Shown piece by piece: positions 1 to 7,800 of a stretch of 25,961 nucleotides of DNA (positions are counted from its first letter, which is position 1; every line of letters begins with the position of its first letter). The DNA is from Aestuarierythrobacter sp037968495 (GTDB lineage Bacteria > Pseudomonadota > Alphaproteobacteria > Sphingomonadales > Sphingomonadaceae): positions 1-25,961 of the forward strand of contig JBBKVP010000065.1 of the NCBI GenBank assembly GCA_037968495.1, written 5' to 3'. The translations under genes were made by a program, and so were the position numbers. The notes beneath the pieces were generated by a model. That model did no database searches. It saw nothing but the letters and a program-made list of their open reading frames with translations, and was not told the DNA's origin.

Positions 1-264
1 GCCTTTGTCTGCGCAGGATGCAACAACCGGCTTTATTCCTCGGCGCACAAATACGACAGCGGCACTGGCTGGCCGAGCTTTTGGCAGCCGATTGATAGCG
101 GCGCAGTTGGCACCGCCACCGATTACAAAATCGGATTTCCTCGCACAGAAGTGCATTGCAACGATTGCGGCGGGCATCTGGGACACATCTTCAATGATGG
201 CCCGAAACCGACGGGCAAACGGCACTGCATCAACGGCGTCGCGATGGACTTCGTCCCTGCGTAA
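1..264 (+). CDS. msrB: Peptide-methionine (R)-S-oxide reductase, 3' part
   Basis: The gene enters the window already open in frame 1 and ends with TAA at 262-264, so the N-terminus is missing. MsrB reduces methionine-R-sulfoxide in proteins. The two zinc-binding CxxC pairs are visible (CAGC near the left edge and CNDC about 60 residues later). So are the family signatures GTGWPSFW and GGHLGHIFNDGP, and the catalytic cysteine in RHCING close to the C-terminus. All conserved C-terminal elements are present, so the visible part looks functional. It is convergent with the next gene, whose stop lies 6 bases away. The complementary S-specific enzyme MsrA lies 15 kb away in this window, so the two are not co-transcribed. 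Identification is firm; only the 5' end is unknown. Confidence 0.95.
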   Translation, partial: AFVCAGCNNRLYSSAHKYDSGTGWPSFWQPIDSGAVGTATDYKIGFPRTEVHCNDCGGHLGHIFNDGPKPTGKRHCINGVAMDFVPA

Positions 265-270
265 AGCGTC

Positions 271-2049
271 CTAGCGTTTAATACGCCAGATTTTGAAATC
301 ACTGTCTTCCGGCGTCGCGATTGGCACAAGCCATTCGGGCGCCTTGTCTGCTCGCAATTGAGCCGCAAAACCGGCCTCAAAAAGCGACTGGTAATAGCGC
401 GATTCAAATAGCGCGGGGCACAGCGCGACATAGGCTGATCCGCGTGCGGCGAGCGTTTCGCGTGCTTCTTCGGATGTACCGGTGAAAGTCTCGATCACTG
501 CCCGAATGCCCTTTTGACCGCGGTGATGGCCGGTTCCAGCGACGGTGTGCTTTGTGTCGAGCAGCAGCTGAGGGCCGATATCTAGAGGCGCGAAGATTTC
601 GCCTGATGGCAGCATATCGAGGAGCCGTGTGTTCGCGGCAATGTCGCAGGAATTGGCTTTGATCACGTCGCCATCATTTGCCGCCTTAGCGGGCATGGCG
701 AGGGTCAAGAGCGTCAGAGGCATGGCGGGCAGTAGTGCTAGTGCGACTCCCGCCAATGCCAGCACACGCTTGCCCGATTGGCGCATGTTGCGCGCCGCAC
801 GGATCCACCACGTGATTTGCCAGCCCAGCGGAACGGCAGCCAATGCGCCTGCAACAGCGCCGGCGCGGGTCACAAAGATCGCCAGCACCAAAGCAGCGAC
901 CAGCAGGGCTGCGTATTCAGTCCACCAGCGCCGCAGCCAGTCCGATGACTTTCCGGCCAGTTGAATTGCCGCCAAGATGCCGATTGTCGGCGGTATGATG
1001 GTTTGTAAGATCACTGCGAATGGCTGGCGCCAGATGGGTAGCCCCTCGGCCACAAGGTCGAGCCAATAGGTTGATACGACCGGGTCCATCGCACCGAACC
1101 CGCCGCCCGCACATTGCGGCGCGTTGGTGAAGACGAGGCCAAGGGCACCGGCCCCTACCACTGCAAAGCCGCCCAGAATGACCGCGCGCGGGCGCGGCTC
1201 CATTGCAGCAAGGACCGTGACAGACACGGCAGACCAAGCGAAGATGGCAAGATGAACCGGGGCAACCGCGTCGCAATAATTGGCGAGGTCGGAAATGCCG
1301 CGCGTCGCAGCAAATAGCGCTGCTGACGAAACGGCGAGAGATTGGAGAATGCTGACCAGCCACAAACGGTCGGCTCGGTCACGCCACCAGCGCAGCGCGG
1401 CAAGACAGCAAATAACAACAGCAAGCGGCAATCCCTCAACCGAGATCGAAAGCCACAGCGCAAGCGCGAAACCGGTGGCCCAGCCGCCTCGCCTCGGCGT
1501 ACGCGACATCAATCCGTTGACTGCGAGCAAAGCCGCAACAATCTGCCATCCATGATGGTCGATCCGCATGGGCCGTAGCTGCGTCACAACAGGGACCGAA
1601 AGTGCCATTACCAAACAAGCCAGACCAGCTGCCTCACCGCCTACAAGCCGCCAGACCATTCGGCCCACCAGCAGCAGCGCAAAGCCAAATGTAAGAAGCG
1701 GAACCGCGACCAGCGCAATTCCTTCGGCAGGATGTTGTCCGAGAAAGGGAGTGAGCAAGCCAACCACGGCGAGCAAAGGAATATCGACCAGCCGCGACCA
1801 GTGCATCGCCACGCCGCCATTGGCGGCATCAATCCGGTATTGCGTCAGATCGAACCAGCTTTGGCCGCCCAGCAGATCGCGCACTTGTACCAGGCGCAGA
1901 ACATCGTCCGGATCCGGGAAGCGGCGAGCGGATATCTCCGCGAAATTGGTAAGCAACAGCAGAACACAAACTAGCGCCCAAGCAAGTCCGACACGGGCCA
2001 GTAATTCAGGCGGCATCGAGGCACGGCGGCGTTCAATCAGACGGGCCAT
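271..2049 (-). CDS. GT-C-like polytopic membrane protein, possible polyprenyl-linked glycosyltransferase
   Basis: This is a protein of about 592 residues with roughly ten or more hydrophobic segments and a soluble C-terminal domain of about 130 residues. After the first membrane segment comes an acidic motif PDPDD (residues 45-49), followed by MHWSRLVD and, after further helices, RIDHHGWQ. Acidic residues in the first external loop plus a DHH-type motif are the pattern of GT-C enzymes such as the oligosaccharyltransferase STT3, which use polyprenyl-phosphate sugars. I choose ATG at 2049-2047, which forms a TGATG overlap with the GtrA stop; a TTG one codon upstream is less likely. Coupling to GtrA supports a role in adding a sugar to an envelope polymer on the periplasmic side. 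Donor, acceptor and exact family are unknown. A hypothetical membrane protein would be the conservative name. Confidence 0.72.
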   Translation of the reverse strand: MARLIERRRASMPPELLARVGLAWALVCVLLLLTNFAEISARRFPDPDDVLRLVQVRDLLGGQSWFDLTQYRIDAANGGVAMHWSRLVDIPLLAVVGLLTPFLGQHPAEGIALVAVPLLTFGFALLLVGRMVWRLVGGEAAGLACLVMALSVPVVTQLRPMRIDHHGWQIVAALLAVNGLMSRTPRRGGWATGFALALWLSISVEGLPLAVVICCLAALRWWRDRADRLWLVSILQSLAVSSAALFAATRGISDLANYCDAVAPVHLAIFAWSAVSVTVLAAMEPRPRAVILGGFAVVGAGALGLVFTNAPQCAGGGFGAMDPVVSTYWLDLVAEGLPIWRQPFAVILQTIIPPTIGILAAIQLAGKSSDWLRRWWTEYAALLVAALVLAIFVTRAGAVAGALAAVPLGWQITWWIRAARNMRQSGKRVLALAGVALALLPAMPLTLLTLAMPAKAANDGDVIKANSCDIAANTRLLDMLPSGEIFAPLDIGPQLLLDTKHTVAGTGHHRGQKGIRAVIETFTGTSEEARETLAARGSAYVALCPALFESRYYQSLFEAGFAAQLRADKAPEWLVPIATPEDSDFKIWRIKR

Positions 2050-2462
2050 CAATCGGCCATTGCCCTAAAGACAATCTTGCTGCGGAGAAGCCAGGTCAGC
2101 GTGAAGCTGACAGCAATCGCTGCAATTTTGGCGAGCCGCGGATCAATCCCACCCAAATCTGCTGTGCCGACGATCAAAGTGGTGACGACCAAGCCTGCAA
2201 TTGCCGAGGCGACAAACATCGCCTTCTGCCGGTTTCGCTCAGGTCCGCGTTCTGCAACATTGCCGACAAAGACTGTGCGGCTCGAAAGCAGCCAATGCGC
2301 AAGAATGCCAAGCGTGTAGCCGATGGCCGAAGCAGGTGCGGCGACGATCCCGAAAGCAAGAAGTGCAAGAAAGCTGCCGACATCGACAGCCAATGCACCA
2401 AACGAAGCGAGCAAATAGCGCAGGAAGCGCATATCGCGCAGTCGCGTAACAATCGCTTTCAT
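2049..2462 (-). CDS. GtrA family membrane protein
   Basis: This 137-residue protein has four predicted membrane helices, the usual size and layout of the GtrA family. GtrA-type proteins are thought to flip undecaprenyl-phosphate-linked glucose across the inner membrane for O-antigen or teichoic acid decoration. Family features include the N-terminal FLRYLLASFGALAVDVG and the arginine/lysine-bounded final helix. A strong Shine-Dalgarno (AAGGAGG) precedes the ATG at 2462. Its TGA overlaps the ATG of the downstream GT-C-like gene by one base, so the two are probably translationally coupled. The usual third partner GtrB, which makes the lipid-linked sugar, is not in this window. Family assignment is solid; the transported sugar is unknown. 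Confidence 0.88.
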   Translation of the reverse strand: MKAIVTRLRDMRFLRYLLASFGALAVDVGSFLALLAFGIVAAPASAIGYTLGILAHWLLSSRTVFVGNVAERGPERNRQKAMFVASAIAGLVVTTLIVGTADLGGIDPRLAKIAAIAVSFTLTWLLRSKIVFRAMAD

Positions 2463-2535
2463 GCCCCCTCCTTTCGCTTCGTGTTATCGAGAAGGCGCGC
2501 TGTGCCCCCTGCAGCAGCGCGCCCGCTCAAACTTG

Positions 2536-4104
2536 TCAGGCTGCCCGGTGCTTAGTCTCGATCCGTTCCGGCACATCGCGCATGGAATTCAGCGCAGCGG
2601 CCTGATCTTCGGTCACTTCGCGGCGCGGGATCGCAGCTTCTGCGCCCTCGTCGCCGGCTTCGTGATATTCGGCATCTTCATTGACGCACCAAGTGTCATA
2701 GATGCGGCTTCCGGCGATGATATTCTCTACCGTCAGCATCGCGGTCATCATCGCGTGGTCCTGATTGTTGTAACGATGCATGCCGTTACGGCCGACCAGA
2801 TGCAGCGTGGGGAACTTGTCCTCCAGCTCCTGAGCGACGGCCAGCACATTGGCTGCATAATCCTCGTCATAAACCGGATAGGCTTTTTCCTGACGCACGA
2901 CTGCGCCGCCGATAACTTGTGACGGATCACACAGGCCAAGGATTTCCATTTCCTTTGTCGCCAGGTCAATGAGATCATCGTCGGATGACGACCACAGACC
3001 ATCACCCTCGAAGCAGAAATATTCGAGACCGACGCAGGCAACACCTTCGTCCGGCACCATTTCTGGCGACCAACTGCGGAAGTTCTGCACGCGGCCAACC
3101 TGAACCTTATCGTCATGGATGTAGATCCAATTGTCGGGGAACAGGTCCTCCGACTTGATCTTCAAAGCCACAGTTAGGAAGTCGCGGTATTTGAGTTCAG
3201 ATGCATTGAGCGTCGTGTCTGGCAGCGGGTGGATACGGGCGGCCAACTCACGCATCGGAGCGCTGCTAATCGCATGCTTCGCGCGGATGACGACCGTGCC
3301 GTCTTTACCGCGCGCACTGACGCGCCAGTCGTTCTCACCCTCTTTCGCAAGCCGGTCGAGACCGTGTCCCATGATGACATGGCCGCCGGCGGCAACGATC
3401 TTGTCGCGCGCAGCTTCCCACATCATGCCCGGGCCGAGGCGCGGGTAGCGGAATGTTTCCAGCAAAGTCTTGGCGGCCTGCCCGTCGTTAGGTACTTTGT
3501 TCAGTCCAAGGCTGCGCTTCACGCCGTCGATGACGGCGCTCCACAGCGACAGGCCCTTGATGCGCTGAGCTGCCCAGTCGGAGCTCATTTCATCGCAAGG
3601 CATGCCCCACACCTTCTCGGTATAGGTCTTGAAGAAGATCGAATAGAGCTTCTTGCCAAACTGGTTGGTGGTCCAGTCTTCGAAGCTTTTAACGTTCTTG
3701 ATCGGAAAAAGTTTGAACTTCAGATAGCTGAGCATGCAAGCAGTCGAACGCCAGATACCCAGGTTCGACAGGGCTTCGAACGCGCGCAATGGGTAGCTGT
3801 AAAATTTGCCTTCATAATAGATGCGGCTCATCCGTGGGCGCTGGATGAAATCGTCAGGCAATATCTCGTTCCACAGATCAACGACCTGCTGGCTTTTGGA
3901 GAAGAAGCGGTGCCCGCCGATGTCGAAGCGGTAGCCTTCATGCTGCACCGTACGGCTGATGCCGCCAACATAGGTTTCATCTTTTTCGATGATCGCAACG
4001 GTCTTGCCCTGCTTCGTCAGCAAATAACCGGCGGTCAAACCCGCTGGTCCCGCGCCGATAATCGCCACATCGACAGACAATTCCTGTACCTTATTATCGC
4101 TCAC
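2536..4104 (-). CDS. NAD(P)/FAD-dependent oxidoreductase, UDP-galactopyranose mutase-like
   Basis: This 522-residue flavoprotein starts with an FAD-binding Rossmann motif GAGPAG (residues 17-22) and an acidic residue ending strand 2 (E40). The GGISRT and DIGGHRFF motifs at about 47-68 are typical of UDP-galactopyranose mutases and related protoporphyrinogen-oxidase-like enzymes. Near the C-terminus LHLVGRNGMHRYNNQDHAM matches the second flavin-contact segment. At 522 residues it is longer than a classical mutase (about 370-400), so it is probably a relative acting on another sugar or isoprenoid-linked substrate. The start is GTG at 4104; the only nearby ATG (4109) opens a two-codon frame that stops at once. 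It lies 73 bases upstream of gtrA on the same strand, which suggests a role in surface glycan synthesis. Confidence 0.8.
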   Translation of the reverse strand: MSDNKVQELSVDVAIIGAGPAGLTAGYLLTKQGKTVAIIEKDETYVGGISRTVQHEGYRFDIGGHRFFSKSQQVVDLWNEILPDDFIQRPRMSRIYYEGKFYSYPLRAFEALSNLGIWRSTACMLSYLKFKLFPIKNVKSFEDWTTNQFGKKLYSIFFKTYTEKVWGMPCDEMSSDWAAQRIKGLSLWSAVIDGVKRSLGLNKVPNDGQAAKTLLETFRYPRLGPGMMWEAARDKIVAAGGHVIMGHGLDRLAKEGENDWRVSARGKDGTVVIRAKHAISSAPMRELAARIHPLPDTTLNASELKYRDFLTVALKIKSEDLFPDNWIYIHDDKVQVGRVQNFRSWSPEMVPDEGVACVGLEYFCFEGDGLWSSSDDDLIDLATKEMEILGLCDPSQVIGGAVVRQEKAYPVYDEDYAANVLAVAQELEDKFPTLHLVGRNGMHRYNNQDHAMMTAMLTVENIIAGSRIYDTWCVNEDAEYHEAGDEGAEAAIPRREVTEDQAAALNSMRDVPERIETKHRAA

Positions 4105-4240
4105 TTCATGCCCCCATTTGGATGTCCTGATCGGGAGTGAAGGAAATTGGTTAGGAGATAGTTAACGAGAGGGGGATTGCAGGTGAGGGTTGCCCGCCTC
4201 GCTGCCTGAATTTCTGCCCTGGATTGCCGGTTAAGGATTA

Positions 4241-4801
4241 CTACGTCAGCTGCAGTTCCGCCGCCAGCTTAGCCAGCTCAGCCAATTGAAACGTATCCTC
4301 GAACACCAGGCCATATTCAACATCTCTGCGCCAACGGACCTTTGCTTGAATTACCGGAAGGCGAACTGCCCGCAGCTGCAACCTCTGATCAATTGCCAAT
4401 CTGCCTTCACTGGCGATCCGCGCACCTTATTGGGAAATATCCAGAATTTTGGCTTCGGACGCTTCGCCGCAATAGGCCGCCACAACGGGGATCTGCAGAT
4501 TGAGCCTTACCGGCCGTTTCGGGTGATTACCCTGCTCGCTCATGAAACGGACAATATCGATCTCTTCGGCGAAGCGGAAACCTGCTGCGCCTTCACGCTC
4601 CCAGACTTTCTCGATTTCGTGATAATCGCCGCTTTGCAGTGCCAGCTTCACAGGCCGGCCATTCGGCAAGGCATGAAAATTGCGGGTCGACAGTCCGGTC
4701 GACGAAACGTCGCGGATCACACAGAGCCACTCGCCTGCCGGAACAACCAGCTTTGCCGTTCGCAGCAGCTGCGTAAAGCGCGGCTGCGTAATTTCGCTTA
4801 G
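4241..4801 (-). pseudogene. Two-domain PilZ protein, interrupted by one in-frame stop and lacking a normal start
   Basis: A continuous minus-strand frame from 4801 to the TAG at 4241 encodes two PilZ (c-di-GMP-binding) domains. It is broken by a single TAA at 4429-4427. Domain 1 holds RDVSSTG, matching DxSxxG, then a PilZ core through GFRFAEEIDI. Domain 2 begins KRPVRL (arginine motif) and reads DISQ, stop, GARI: the stop sits inside the second DxSxxG motif. After the stop the frame stays PilZ-like for 61 residues (AKVRWRRD, YGLVFEDTF). No ATG, GTG or TTG lies before the first conserved residues (PRFTQLLRTAKL); the first usable codon is GTG at 4720, inside domain 1, and an in-frame TAA lies at 4804-4802. 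CAA to TAA is the simplest origin, because QQGARI is usual in this family. The alternatives are a sequencing error, or a truncated one-domain product from 4720 to 4427. Confidence 0.8.
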
Positions 4802-4824
4802 TTAAGTCGCGTTCGGCGCGAGTT

Positions 4825-4909
4825 TGGTACGGGTGACTGGATTCGAACCAGCACGATCAAAGATCAGGGGATTTTAAGTCCCCGGCGTCTACCATTCCGC
4901 CACACCCGC
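4825..4909 (-). tRNA. tRNA-Leu (anticodon UAA)
   Basis: Read on the minus strand, the segment folds as a class II tRNA of 85 bases including an encoded 3' CCA (4827-4825). The acceptor arm GCGGGTG pairs with CACCCGT, with a terminal G-U pair. The anticodon arm GGGGA-CTTAAAA-TCCCC places TAA at positions 34-36. A long variable arm follows, and the T arm contains GGTTCGAATCC. The discriminator base is A, as expected for tRNA-Leu. It would read UUA, a rare codon in a G+C-rich genome. It ends about 24 bases upstream of the broken PilZ gene on the same strand. No integrase or duplicated tRNA end is visible, so there is no sign that it serves as an integration site here. Confidence 0.95.
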
Positions 4910-5037
4910 ACATCGCCTAAGTTCCGGCAAACCCGCACTAACGAGGCGCCAACGCGGCGGCAATCGCCGATAAGCTCCGAATGACAGAAACAGACATTAT
5001 TTGAAATGGTGCTATAGGCTCAGGGGTCTAACAGTCA

Positions 5038-5064
5038 GGGCGCAGCCGCTCTGCGGTTACGCCC
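5038..5064 (-). terminator. GC-rich hairpin downstream of ihfB
   Basis: The arms GGGCG (5038-5042) and CCGC (5046-5049) pair with GCGG (5053-5056) and CGCCC (5060-5064), around a three-base loop and a small symmetric internal loop. It lies about 40 bases beyond the ihfB stop. It has no clear T tract on either strand, so it may be a transcript-stabilising 3' structure rather than an intrinsic terminator. A second, smaller hairpin (CTGCC/GGCAG, around 5072-5083) lies between it and ihfB. Confidence 0.4.
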
Positions 5065-5103
5065 CACACGGCTGCCTCGGCAGACCAAACCCTGTAGCTA
5101 TAC

Positions 5104-5382
5104 TTATTTGTTAAGCGAGGCGCGCATTTCCTTGCCTGGCTTGAAGTAAGGCACGCGCTTGGCCGGTACATTGACCGATTCACCAGTGCGCGGATTGCGG
5201 CCCTTACGGGCATCTCGCTCACGCGTTGAAAATGCGCCAAAGCCGCGCAGTTCTACGCGGCCACCATCGGACAGCCTCGCAGCAATTTCTTCAAAGAAAA
5301 TATCTACCACGCGCTCAACTTCTTCAGCACGCAGTTCCGGATTTTCGCTGGCAATTTCTTGCAGCAGTTCAGACCTGATCAT
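5104..5382 (-). CDS. ihfB: Integration host factor beta subunit
   Basis: This 92-residue member of the HU/IHF family bends DNA as a heterodimer with IhfA and acts in transcription, replication and recombination. The beta-arm signature is complete: RGFGAFS, then ARKGRNPRTGE with the intercalating proline, then VPYFKPGKE. MIRSELL at the N-terminus and the 92-residue length favour IhfB over HU (about 90, different N-terminus) or IhfA (about 100). The ATG at 5382 is preceded by GAAAGGCGGGAAA on the coding strand, a usable ribosome binding site. It stands alone: the genes often found near ihfB (sppA, rpsA) are not adjacent. Confidence 0.92.
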   Translation of the reverse strand: MIRSELLQEIASENPELRAEEVERVVDIFFEEIAARLSDGGRVELRGFGAFSTRERDARKGRNPRTGESVNVPAKRVPYFKPGKEMRASLNK

Positions 5383-5577
5383 TTTCCCGCCTTTCGATAC
5401 CAGTCGCTTCTACGACTTGGCTCTTTGAATAAAGCTACTTCGTGACACCCCGACATAGCGTGGATTCACGACCCCTGTCGATCTGTGTGCCAAAGATTCC
5501 TTCAGTTCGCAATCACAACCCGATAACAAATTTGCGCCAGAGCGATAAATATCGGAATCTTATTGTAAAACTTCTTT

Positions 5578-5919
5578 TCAGGCGTCGCCCAGAAGTTCTG
5601 TAGTCCGAATGCCCAAGCGGCGCATTCTGGCGCGGATTTCGGGCCATTCTTCAGCGATGAAGCTCTCGCGCTCTGTCTTGCGGAGCTTTTCAGCCGCGCC
5701 AGCGACGACATACATGCCCACGCCGCGTTGCACTTCGACCAGTCCATCTGTTTGAAATTGCTGGTAAGCTTTCGCCACGGTCAACGGGTTGGCTCCCTGC
5801 TGCGCAGCAAATGCCCGCACGGATGGGAGCATCGCGCCCTCGGCATAGCGGCCTTCGATAATCGCGGCGGCGATCAGATCGCGCAGGCGGAGGTAAACGG
5901 GGCGCGACTGCTGGCTCAT
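5578..5919 (-). CDS. GntR family transcriptional regulator, YtrA-like
   Basis: This 113-residue protein consists of a GntR winged helix-turn-helix (residues about 8-75: LRDLIAAAII, LPSVRAFAAQ, NPLTVAKAYQ, GVGMYV) and a short helical tail. The lack of a large effector domain defines the YtrA subfamily, whose members usually repress their own operon and a neighbouring transporter. Here it diverges from the POT peptide transporter with about 230 bases between the starts, so that transporter operon is the obvious target, although YtrA regulators more often sit beside ABC genes. The ATG at 5919 has no Shine-Dalgarno of its own; translation may depend on the nine-codon frame at 5945-5916. The target and effector are inferred. 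Confidence 0.85.
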   Translation of the reverse strand: MSQQSRPVYLRLRDLIAAAIIEGRYAEGAMLPSVRAFAAQQGANPLTVAKAYQQFQTDGLVEVQRGVGMYVVAGAAEKLRKTERESFIAEEWPEIRARMRRLGIRTTELLGDA

Positions 5920-5945
5920 TGGGCGTGGCTCATGGGGTGGCTCAT
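5916..5945 (-). other. Possible nine-codon leader ORF overlapping the gntR start
   Basis: On the coding strand AGGA lies 7 bases before an ATG at 5945, which opens MSHPMSHAQ and stops with TGA at 5918-5916. This stop overlaps the gntR ATG as ATGA. The motif ATGAGCCA occurs three times in this stretch, at 5945, 5933 and the gntR start itself. Since gntR lacks its own ribosome binding site, the small frame could feed ribosomes to it by translational coupling. It could equally be chance duplication of a start region. Confidence 0.35.
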
Positions 5946-6033
5946 GGTTTGATCCTGTGATTTAAGTGCATCAGTGCCATAATACAGCGCGTCAGGTCAA
6001 GTGCCCGCCGATTTAGGAGACAAGACCGGTTAG

Positions 6034-6058
6034 AGCGGTTTCTTGTGAAACAACCGCT
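6034..6058. repeat. Inverted repeat upstream of the POT transporter gene
   Basis: AGCGGTT (6034-6040) is exactly complementary to AACCGCT (6052-6058) across 11 bases, with extra TTTC/GAAA pairing possible inside. It lies about 90 bases before the preferred transporter start, between the divergent gntR and transporter genes. It could be an operator for the GntR protein or a hairpin in the transporter mRNA leader. Nearby at 5965-5977 is a direct repeat of GTGC. No assignment can be made from sequence alone. Confidence 0.4.
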
Positions 6059-6146
6059 TCACAACGCAAAATCTGGCGTTAGGGTGCAGCGCCATGGGGG
6101 CCGGTCCAACGAGGCCGGCGTGAATTTTGAGGGAGGGCGCAGCCCG

Positions 6147-7787
6147 ATGACTTTCGAACTTGTACTATTTTATGGGGCAGTGATCGTGCTGGCCGCATTC
6201 CTGCTTGGCGGTCTCGTGATCGTGACCCGCCCGCAGCCCGAATTTGCCGGCCATCCAAAGGGTCTGTTTGTCCTCTTCCTTGCCGAAATGTGGGAGCGTT
6301 TCTCCTATTACGGGATGCGGGCGCTACTGATCTTCTATCTCGTCCAGCACTGGATGTTCTCCGATAGTGAGGCGAGCGTAGTTTACGGGGCCTATACGGC
6401 GCTCGTTTACATCACCCCGGTCGTCGGCGGATATCTCGCTGACCGTTATCTGGGCCAACGTAAAGCTGTGCTGTTCGGCGCAATTTTGCTAACGTTCGGC
6501 CACTTCTTTATGGCGTTCGAAGGGTCGGGCGGCCAAGCCGATCCGGTCATTAACGTGTTCTGGCTCGCTCTTGCCCTGATCATTGTGGGCTCCGGCTTCC
6601 TGAAGGCGAACATCTCTGTGATCGTCGGGCAGCTTTATACCCGCACCGATCCGCGCCGTGACCCGGCCTACACTATCTTCTACATGGGCATTAACGTCGG
6701 TGCTGCGACTGCATCGATCATTTGCGGTTACCTCGGCCAGACATACGGTTGGCAGTACGGCTTCGGTCTCGCCGGGTTCGGTATGTTGATCGGTCTCGTG
6801 TTCTTCCACTTCGGAAAACCATTGCTGCTAGGCAAAGGCGAACCGAAGAATCCGGAAATCCTCCGCGAGAAATTTGCCGGAATGCCCCGCGAATGGAGCA
6901 TTTACGGACTTGGTCTGCTGATGGTCGCGCTATGCTGGACGGCAGTCCAATATCAAGCACTGGTGGGCTACGTGCTAGGCGGGTTCGGCGGAGCGCTTGT
7001 GCTCTACGTACTCTTCACCGCAGTCACCAAGCTCGCATCGGAGGAGCGTGACCGCATCTTCGCAGCGATGTTCCTGATCCTGACCTCGATCATCTTCTGG
7101 GCATTGTTCGAACAGGCGGGCTCCTCGCTTAACCTGTTTACTGATCGTCACGTTGACCGTGCGGGCGTCGAAGCGTCGATGTTCCAATCGATCAACGCGA
7201 TCTACATCGTCCTGTTGGCCCCGCTTTTTGCAGGGCTTTGGACGATGCTTGGTCGCCGCGGGATCGAACCCTCGGCTCCGATGAAGTTCGGCCTTGCGAT
7301 CATTCAGGTTGGCCTTGGCTTCCTGGTCCTCGTTTGGGGCTCAGAGTCGGTAGGTCTGGGCGTTCCGACGCCGGTGATCTTCATCTTCCTGATCTACCTG
7401 TTGCACACCACTGGTGAGCTTTGCCTTAGCCCGGTTGGCCTCTCAGCTATGAACCGTCTGGCCCCATCGCATATGGCTTCGCTGATCATGGGCACTTGGT
7501 TCTTCGCTTCGGCGAGCGGCAACTTTGCGGCTGGTCTGATCGCTTCGGCAACGGGCGGAGAAGTAGTTGGCGAAACTGCAGGCAAGGACGTTGTTCTCGG
7601 TGTTTACCAAACAGTCGGTCTCTACGCTGTCGGTGTTGGTGTGGCTGTCATGGTCATCAGCCCACTGATCAAGAAGCTGATGCATCTCGACACCTTGCAA
7701 GACGACAACGTCGGTGACGATTTGCTCGGTCAGGGCGAATTCGGTGAGCCTGGTGCTGCCGGCATCCACCCTGCTACTCGCGACTAA
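6147..7787 (+). CDS. POT/PTR family peptide transporter (proton-coupled di/tripeptide symporter)
   Basis: This 546-residue membrane protein has the hallmark POT motif ExxERFxYYG (AEMWERFSYYGM, about residues 44-55) and GGYLADRYLGQRKAV in the first cytoplasmic loop. ALFEQAGSSLNLF lies mid-protein, and ELCLSPVGLSAMNRLAP carries the essential glutamate of helix 10. About 14 helices are expected. It imports di- and tripeptides with protons across the inner membrane. I prefer ATG at 6147, after GAGGGAGG, because the 34 residues encoded from the GTG at 6045 are hydrophilic, lie before the first membrane helix and look unlike the family. It heads an operon, with the amidohydrolase starting 13 bases after its stop. 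The divergent GntR gene is a likely regulator. Confidence 0.93.
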   Translation: MTFELVLFYGAVIVLAAFLLGGLVIVTRPQPEFAGHPKGLFVLFLAEMWERFSYYGMRALLIFYLVQHWMFSDSEASVVYGAYTALVYITPVVGGYLADRYLGQRKAVLFGAILLTFGHFFMAFEGSGGQADPVINVFWLALALIIVGSGFLKANISVIVGQLYTRTDPRRDPAYTIFYMGINVGAATASIICGYLGQTYGWQYGFGLAGFGMLIGLVFFHFGKPLLLGKGEPKNPEILREKFAGMPREWSIYGLGLLMVALCWTAVQYQALVGYVLGGFGGALVLYVLFTAVTKLASEERDRIFAAMFLILTSIIFWALFEQAGSSLNLFTDRHVDRAGVEASMFQSINAIYIVLLAPLFAGLWTMLGRRGIEPSAPMKFGLAIIQVGLGFLVLVWGSESVGLGVPTPVIFIFLIYLLHTTGELCLSPVGLSAMNRLAPSHMASLIMGTWFFASASGNFAAGLIASATGGEVVGETAGKDVVLGVYQTVGLYAVGVGVAVMVISPLIKKLMHLDTLQDDNVGDDLLGQGEFGEPGAAGIHPATRD

Positions 7788-7800
7788 ACTTAGCTAAAAC

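Noticed and set aside
3229..4140. A 303-codon plus-strand open frame opposite the flavoprotein gene
   Set aside because: It is antisense to a strongly conserved flavoprotein, its translation has no recognisable motif, and long antisense frames are common in G+C-rich genes.
4286..4801. A 171-codon plus-strand open frame
   Set aside because: It lies exactly opposite the PilZ frame, whose conserved motifs on the minus strand explain the region. It has no ribosome binding site or motif.
4825..4909. tRNA-Leu as an integration site for a mobile element
   Set aside because: No integrase, no duplicated 3' tRNA segment and no shift in gene content are visible on either side.
6045..6146. GTG start for the peptide transporter at 6045
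   Set aside because: It adds 34 polar residues not typical of the family, lies in an inverted repeat and has a poor ribosome binding site compared with ATG 6147.
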